From NCBI RefSeq assembly GCF_032854445.1, contig NC_088300.1, forward strand, positions 10,604,001 through 10,668,000: a DNA stretch of 64,000 bases, in the 5' to 3' direction. Position 1 is the first letter of the stretch. The number at the start of each line of letters is the position of its first letter. The translations under genes were made by a program, and so were the position numbers. This DNA is from Liolophura sinensis. Lineage: Eukaryota; Mollusca; Polyplacophora; Chitonida; Chitonidae. Of the stretch, positions 59,801 through 64,000 are shown piece after piece. A model generated the notes under the pieces. That model searched no databases, was not told the origin of the DNA, and was given only the letters and a program-made list of their open reading frames with translations.

Positions 59801-61117
59801 TGGTCACTTTGGGTGTGTCTCCAATGGTCTTACGTCTCATAACCAGGGCTATCTGATCGGAGGAGTAGCCAACAACTACAACAACCCGACCCAGTCTTAC
59901 TCCTACGGCCCAACTCAGGTCATGGCGTCTCCAATGAACGGTCACATTCCTGACCTTTGCTTCTCTCTCAAGGGTGAAGTTCCAGATACTAGCACTCTGG
60001 CCACCTTCAAGGCATCTCCTGTACACACCAATATGTCCATGTCACCTGGTCTTCCACCCACCCCGGACCCGTCTCCTACCAGCAAGACCGCCACCGTCAC
60101 ACCAGGGATAATAAAGACGGAGACATCGAGCGAAGTCCTTCCAGACTGGTACCTGACCCCCGAGGCCTCTCCAGGCTCACCCTCCTCTGTCAGCGAGGAA
60201 GATGTCACGGCGTTTGCTAGGAAACTCGAGGCCAAAATTGAAGCTGAGCTGATAGGGTCCTGTCAACAACAGCAACAATCGCCATCAGTTTTTGCCATAA
60301 GTCTGGCTAAGAAGAGAAAGACAAACAGAGACTTACCAGTGATGGACGGATCCACTGTGGACAACTTCTTCGAAGCTGTTATCGGAGAAAAGCTGGAAAT
60401 CCTGCCACAAGCTTCCAAAGAGAACCCTCTGAAGATTCCCAAGAGGGAAATCCCCTTCATGGAGCCCATGGACATCGAGTCGTTCTTTAGGCAGTCCACT
60501 CAGCATGGTTTTCAGGGCGATCAGGCCAACCATTTGAGCAGACCGATTTCAGCAGATGTCCAGATCGTCCCTGACCAGTCTAACCCGTCCCCCAGCTACG
60601 GCCCTGCGTCTGTGGAAGGTGGGGACTACCTGGCGGATGAGATGTCCAGTGGAGGTATTGACCAGAGTCGAGTAACGATGACCGTCTCTGTAGCACTGGC
60701 AGAACCACACACCGTTGACCACACCATTAGCCACACCCTCGGAATCGAGGAGAACGATGAAATGCTTAATCAACTGCTGTCATGGGCATCCAATACTGGT
60801 GAGTGCTCGTACTGCTTTTTCAAGAACTCTGACAATAATCCATGTAGTATATATTGTTGTCGTCCTATCACAGGGTTCCATGAAAATGGTCCGGAAATGT
60901 TATGTCTATAGTTTATAGGAATGTTTCTCAGGCAAGTATGATAGCAATAGACAGATGACTCTTTCTGTGTTTTTCAGGCTAATTCATCTAGACAGAAATG
61001 CTGTTAAATGCTTATTCTCATTCTGAAAGATGTAATATCGACCTAGGAGATTGTTCTTATGTGAGATTTCTGTTGTACATTTCAGAGGCCCACCCCGCAC
61101 CAGACCCGAACCAGTAG
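46140..61117 (+). CDS. NPAS4: NPAS4/dysfusion-type bHLH-PAS transcription factor (complete, 10 coding exons)
   Basis: Join: 46140-46192, 47174-47340, 49576-49625, 52297-52386, 53445-53630, 56944-57131, 58461-58567, 58949-59105, 59369-60798, 61086-61117. All introns are GT-AG and all phases agree; the sum is 2,460 nt, 819 codons plus stop, close to the roughly 800 residues of vertebrate NPAS4. The basic region and helix 1 read [17 protein letters not shown] (residues 19-35), diagnostic for the NPAS4/Drosophila dysfusion group. The bHLH ends near 73. PAS-A covers about 91-180 and PAS-B about 236-325. The rest is a Pro/Ser-rich activation region with LTPEASP at 595-601, also present in NPAS4, a KKRK nuclear signal at 647-650 and an acidic-hydrophobic [10 protein letters not shown] segment. 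Family members pair with ARNT/Tango in the nucleus. NPAS4 is induced by neuronal activity and dysfusion acts in tracheal fusion and leg joints. Which role applies here is unknown. Confidence 0.95.
46469..46515. repeat. (TA)n microsatellite in intron 1
   Basis: About 46 bp of TA within the first intron. The Tyr/Ile frames on both strands are artefacts of it. Confidence 0.95.
47174..47340 (+). CDS. NPAS4: NPAS4-like exon 2 (bHLH)
   Basis: The acceptor AATTTCCAG ends at 47173 and the donor GTAAGT starts at 47341. It carries nearly the whole basic helix-loop-helix: basic residues K21, K25, R27, R28, the loop with [12 protein letters not shown], and helix 2 [14 protein letters not shown]. No DNA-contact residue of the group appears to be lost. 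Confidence 0.96.
48002..48117 (+). repeat. 58-bp tandem duplication in intron 2
   Basis: Two copies (starts 48002 and 48060) share CACTTCCTA, GTGGCCTA and CGAAGACGAATTCATACTGG with few differences. Confidence 0.9.
49576..49625 (+). CDS. NPAS4: NPAS4-like exon 3
   Basis: Only 50 bp, between acceptor TCTCTTCCAG and donor GTAAGC. It encodes [16 protein letters not shown], the linker between bHLH and PAS-A, and ends in phase 0. Confidence 0.92.
50172..50387 (+). repeat. 108-bp identical tandem duplication in intron 3
   Basis: Copies at 50172-50279 and 50280-50387 start GACTACACGGCTGCC and end CAGGCTCACT. I found no difference between them, so the duplication is recent or an assembly artefact. 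Confidence 0.93.
52297..52386 (+). CDS. NPAS4: NPAS4-like exon 4 (PAS-A start)
   Basis: 90 bp, phase 0 at both ends, between GTCTTTTCAG and GTGAGT. It encodes [19 protein letters not shown], the first strands of PAS-A, and TEYLGHSM. Confidence 0.95.
53316..53444 (+). repeat. 65-bp AT-rich tandem repeat forming the exon 5 acceptor
   Basis: ATGTAGCTGTAAAAATGTAA at 53321 and ATGTATCTGTAAAATGTAA at 53386 start two units that run through AAATGAAACA(G/A)TCT. The second unit ends in the real acceptor TTTTTTATGTTCAG; the first has GTTTATGCAC instead. Confidence 0.85.
53445..53630 (+). CDS. NPAS4: NPAS4-like exon 5 (PAS-A end)
   Basis: 186 bp, phase 0 at both ends. It contains [20 protein letters not shown], the helix region of PAS-A, and the typical [13 protein letters not shown] strand. 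Confidence 0.96.
53836..53870. repeat. (TA)n microsatellite in intron 5
   Basis: About 34 bp of TA. The rest of intron 5 (53631-56943), the longest, holds nothing I can name. Confidence 0.93.
56944..57131 (+). CDS. NPAS4: NPAS4-like exon 6 (between PAS-A and PAS-B)
   Basis: Acceptor TTTGTCCACAG, donor GTAAGT after two bases of the last codon. It encodes [26 protein letters not shown] and [16 protein letters not shown], the lead into PAS-B. Confidence 0.95.
58401..58460 (+). repeat. 18-bp repeat x3 forming the exon 7 polypyrimidine tract
   Basis: CTCTCACTTGTCTTATCT occurs at 58401-58418 and 58419-58436. A copy with one change lies at 58437-58454 and is followed by TTACAG. Confidence 0.95.
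58461..58567 (+). CDS. NPAS4: NPAS4-like exon 7 (PAS-B start)
   Basis: 107 bp, starting with the last base of a Thr codon and ending with the first base of a Leu codon. It contains [20 protein letters not shown], the PAS-B helix segment typical of bHLH-PAS proteins. Confidence 0.96.
58949..59105 (+). CDS. NPAS4: NPAS4-like exon 8 (PAS-B end)
   Basis: 157 bp after acceptor TCATGCCAG. It encodes [19 protein letters not shown] and [10 protein letters not shown], the closing beta strands of PAS-B. The donor is GTGAGT. Confidence 0.96.
59369..60798 (+). CDS. NPAS4: NPAS4-like exon 9 (activation region)
   Basis: 1,430 bp, by far the largest exon, as in vertebrate NPAS4. It starts [19 protein letters not shown] and runs through Pro/Ser/Tyr/Asn-rich sequence with [22 protein letters not shown] (595-601), a short Gln run, KKRK (647-650) and [10 protein letters not shown]. 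The donor GTGAGT at 60799 is strong. If the intron is kept, the frame runs 37 codons further to TAG at 60909-60911. Confidence 0.95.
61086..61117 (+). CDS. NPAS4: NPAS4-like exon 10 (terminal)
   Basis: Acceptor TTGTACATTTCAG ends at 61085. Together with the last base of exon 9 it encodes [10 protein letters not shown] and stops at TAG 61115-61117. The phase fits, but the short piece gives no homology support, so the intron-retained end remains possible. Confidence 0.7.
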
Positions 61118-61660
61118 GTCAGACGATGTAAGGCGAACCTTACAATGTATGGCATATTGTCATTATACCAACGCCTCAACGCTGTGGACAGCTGTTCTGG
61201 CAAAGAAAGAATATTATTGGTCAAGAGCGGACACCACTGCTGCGCAGCCGCGATCTCGTCCAATTACATATGAAAGCATCTCATGAATATGCATCGACGC
61301 GGTATCGTGGCTTCGCTGGCCGAACGCCACAACGTCGATGCATGCTCGATGAGCCCTTAAAGCACTTTGATTGAGGTTTTTCTTCCATTGTATTTCACCA
61401 GTTTAATTTTGACAGAAACTATCTTAGCTGTGCTTTGATAATTCTATGAGAAGGCCTTTTTTCTTGTTTTGGCCAAGCTTCAACGCTTTGTTTAAAAGCA
61501 GGTTCCATTTCGATTTGGTTATTTTTCTATGAACTGTCTTGGCAGCTTTGTGGTATGCTGGTCACGCCACGAGCGTGCTGATGACGTCACAGAAATTGAA
61601 ATAGGTAAACTAGGTAGAGTAAAGAGGAATGGAATAAAACCGATATCAGTTTGTTTTCTA
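61118..61660 (+). other. probable 3' UTR with polyadenylation signal
   Basis: AATAAA at 61633-61638 is the first canonical signal after the stop codon. The end of the transcript was not determined. A long stem-loop lies inside at 61280-61353. Confidence 0.45.
61280..61353 (+). promoter_or_regulatory. stem-loop in the 3' UTR
   Basis: ATGCATCGACG (61289-61299) pairs with CGTCGATGCAT (61333-61343) without mismatch. Outside, CTCAT pairs with ATGAG. Inside the loop, GTGGC can pair with GCCAC. Function unknown. Confidence 0.6.
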
Positions 61661-63369
61661 CTGAACTTTTTTTGGGTAGATTCTATTTCCGGTTGCCATA
61701 ATGTGAAAAAATGTGACCAGCCTGGTGCTGTAAGTCACACGGATTCACGTGGTCAAGAAAGAATCTGTTATATAACTTTGACAGTCAACGCGTCGCTCGC
61801 GGAGATAATTACGTCTGTCAGTCAAATCTATATTTAAAACATTCTCACTGGTGCTAGTGTGAGTACATTGCCTGTAGACTAGACTCGAATTTAAGACCAT
61901 ACTTTACGACCATGCCACGACAGTAGGGTTACTGTGGATTTGCACATACCGGTGCTTGTTAAGTAAAAAGTTCGGTACCCTAGCCAAATTCAGGCTTTGA
62001 GAAGAGAAAACATTTTCCCTACATACAGTCCAGCTTTGTGTGTTTTTTGCTGAAGTCGCTTTTTCGACTAATACACTCTTATTATATATAAGTTAATTGA
62101 TAAGGCAATCCTATCGATGTCAACTATATCTATATCATAGTCAATATAATGAGACATTGTTTTTCATCTCATTTATGTAATAGAAAAATATTTTTTAAAT
62201 CATTTGTTTCGATGTGTTGAATATATGGATTTTATGGCGTCTTTATGGTCCAAGTTCTGCGCAGGTCACTAATTTCGGAGTTACGTCACAGTTGTTACAG
62301 TTTGCTGTTGACTGTTGTTGAGTGAATTTCTCCAGCCACCTTTGTGATCTCTCTGGTCTCGGGATCACGAAGCGATCTTAGACTTAAGTAAATCATAAAA
62401 TTTGGTATGTTCCTTTTCATTATTTTAGCTGAAGTTTGTTCTACAATAACTTGCCCAGATTTTAATTTGTCAAGCAAAATTTTGACCTTATAACATAAGA
62501 AACAACAATTTTAAAGAGATTTGAAATTTTGACTTAGGTATAAGTTCGCTTCGTAATCTCGGGGCAAATAATAACTCAATACGTTCTTTTCTGCTTAAAT
62601 GACTACGCACCTTCATAACACATCACTAGTGTTAATGGCACAAGATAAAAACTGTTACCCACAGCGGAAATATGTTATTTTATGATTTTACTTTTTTGTG
62701 TTGTAAGTTTGTACCTAACTAAGTGTAGGATGGATTTCCACGCGATGGCGCTCGTTGCTGGACGACTTGACGTCATCGGTTGCGTCATGTATTACTCAAG
62801 GTGTCGACAGGATATGGAAGATGGGCTCTATTGGCACAAACGTTGCTGTGGAAATATTATTGTGCATTTTGTATTTAAAATATATTTTAGTGTTGTTCTC
62901 ATCACGATTTTCATTTCGCAAGGAAAGCTTTTATTACTGTACCATTTTCACACCATTTGTCATGTTGTCATCTGTTTGTTTTTGCATACTATAGACGTTA
63001 TAATGATTGTCACATGTCGTTTACATTTTCCTCTAATGTTGCATCGCTTAACGCTGATGATATATACACAGGTAGGCGCTGGTCGCCCCACCCTGTACGG
63101 CCGCTGGACGGTCTCAGAGATTTACACAATGGTCTGTTTACAGACTTAAGCGCTGCTGTGCGGTGTTTGTTTACCGTATATCTGTTGAAAAAAAAGCATA
63201 TATACAAACACATAAGTATATCTATATATTTGGCATAATTTTGCATGTTTTTAAAGGGTTGGTTCAATTTGTAAAGCCGTTGATCAGTGTAGATCACGTG
63301 ACGGCGATATACAGACAGCCAATAAACTGAATCATGTTTGTCACCAAACTCATGTTTTTTCTTCTTCTT
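61661..63369. other. anonymous DNA
   Basis: Open frames at 62682-63149 and 62957-63238 on + show no domain or splice context. Nothing else supported. Confidence 0.45.
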
Positions 63370-63432
63370 CACCTTCTGGTTGTTTACGTACACCTTCTGG
63401 TTGTTTACGTACACCTTCTGGGTGTTAACGTG
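63370..63432 (+). repeat. 21-bp tandem repeat, three copies
   Basis: CACCTTCTGGTTGTTTACGT(A) at 63370 and 63391, and a third copy with changes (GGGTGTTAACGT) from 63412. Confidence 0.93.
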
Positions 63433-63767
63433 CAGGGGGGGAATTTGGTTGGTGATTGATTGTACCTGTTTGTTTTTATCCTAAATTGTTTGGTGTTAGG
63501 AGAGAAGTGCCAGGCGTATGACATAATCAGTTGAACCTATTTGGTATTTTGGCGAATGTATAATACTGTAGAGATTCCGACAAAGTCTGATTTCCCTTCA
63601 GCCAAATCTGGGTTTTCCCATTTCACATACACACATAAATTAGTTTATATGGCGACTCCATTCCATGGCATCATTTGCGCCAAGGCAATTCGATGTATTT
63701 CAAGGATTTAGGCTGTTGTAATCAACAATGGTCAATCCATAGAGAACTATTGTCACAATAATGTGGC
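63433..63767. other. probable 3' UTR of the retrotransposon at the window end, or anonymous DNA
   Basis: No feature of its own. It lies directly after the stop codon of the minus-strand retrotransposon frame. Confidence 0.35.
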
Positions 63768-64000
63768 CTAAACTCTATGGATCCTACATAAGTAATTCCC
63801 CAAAGCTTTAAAAACTAAACTGGCATTTTTAGGTGGACAAAGCACGGTCCTCCTTGCTGGGTTAACAATTCCAACGTCTACAAAGTCAGAAAGGAATATT
63901 TGTCTTTGAGCTGTGTACTGCGGACACTCGAGTAAAACATGATGAGTGATCTCCTCAGCCTGACAAACATTACACAGATCTGAATCTCCTACCTTGAATC
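63768..64000 (-). mobile_element. non-LTR retrotransposon, C-terminal end of ORF2 (partial)
   Basis: An open minus-strand frame enters from beyond 64000 and stops at TAG (63770-63768). It contains a CX2CX7HX4C finger, CNVCQAEEITHHVLLECPQY, and then about 50 residues ending LVFKALGNYLCRIHRV. A finger of this spacing closes the pol protein of many RNase H-bearing LINE elements (I, R1, Jockey and related groups). The polymerase lies outside the window. No stop or frameshift appears in the visible 77 codons. Confidence 0.75.

Noticed and set aside
59576-60773. Long minus-strand frames opposite exon 9
   Set aside because: Shadows of the coding exon, caused by its higher GC content.
62682-63238. 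155- and 93-codon frames after the NPAS4-like gene
   Set aside because: Hydrophobic, low-information sequence with no recognisable domain and no supporting splice sites.
1-64000. CRISPR array or bacterial defence system
   Set aside because: Tandem arrays here have no unique spacers between conserved repeats, and the window is clearly eukaryotic.

Overview
This 64 kb window is eukaryotic genomic DNA from an invertebrate animal, most likely a lophotrochozoan such as a mollusc or a relative. The reasons are AT-rich DNA with small exons and GT-AG introns, abundant tRNA-derived SINEs ending in (AAATA)n tails, decayed Ty3/gypsy, Penelope-like and non-LTR retroelements, and a bHLH-PAS gene of the NPAS4/dysfusion type. 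The phylum is an inference. Nothing in the window is bacterial: there are no operons, CRISPR arrays or ribosome binding sites.

Region 1 (about 1-14.3 kb, + strand) holds the 3' part of an unidentified gene. Five small exon candidates have good splice sites and mostly compatible phases (1625-1667, 2247-2340, 5486-5541, 7522-7619, then 13105-13183 and the terminal exon 14189-14252). A weaker candidate at 9482-9594 would bridge the one phase gap. The encoded C terminus contains a BC-box/SOCS-box-like motif. The introns are full of minisatellites with 52, 40, 29 and 35 bp units, and two of these arrays start exactly at an exon/intron border. Two more arrays (27 bp and about 86 bp) lie just downstream, to 17.6 kb.

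Region 2 (about 17.6-45.8 kb) is repeat-dominated and I found no convincing protein-coding host gene in it. It has three SINE-like families, several minisatellites (about 50 bp at 26 kb, 32 bp G-rich at 27.2-28.3 kb, 50 bp at 33.3 kb) and a promoter-like segment with a full CRE ending in a perfect splice donor at 30,083. It also has a pair of inverted Penelope-like RT fragments (32.0-32.8 kb minus, 40.06-41.5 kb plus). Between these lies an internally deleted Ty3/gypsy element (34.75-37.3 kb, minus) next to a perfect palindrome with 33 bp arms.

Region 3 (about 45.8-61.7 kb, + strand) is a complete ten-exon gene for an NPAS4/dysfusion-type bHLH-PAS transcription factor. The joined coding length is 2,460 nt (819 codons plus stop), with every splice phase consistent. 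Order: bHLH, PAS-A, PAS-B, then a long transactivation region with a conserved LTPEASP motif. A start-stop upstream ORF precedes the start codon, and the 3' UTR can form a long stem-loop. Several introns carry short tandem duplications, two of them at the splice acceptor.

Region 4 (61.7-64 kb) is mostly anonymous and ends in the C-terminal zinc-finger end of a non-LTR retrotransposon on the minus strand, running off the window.
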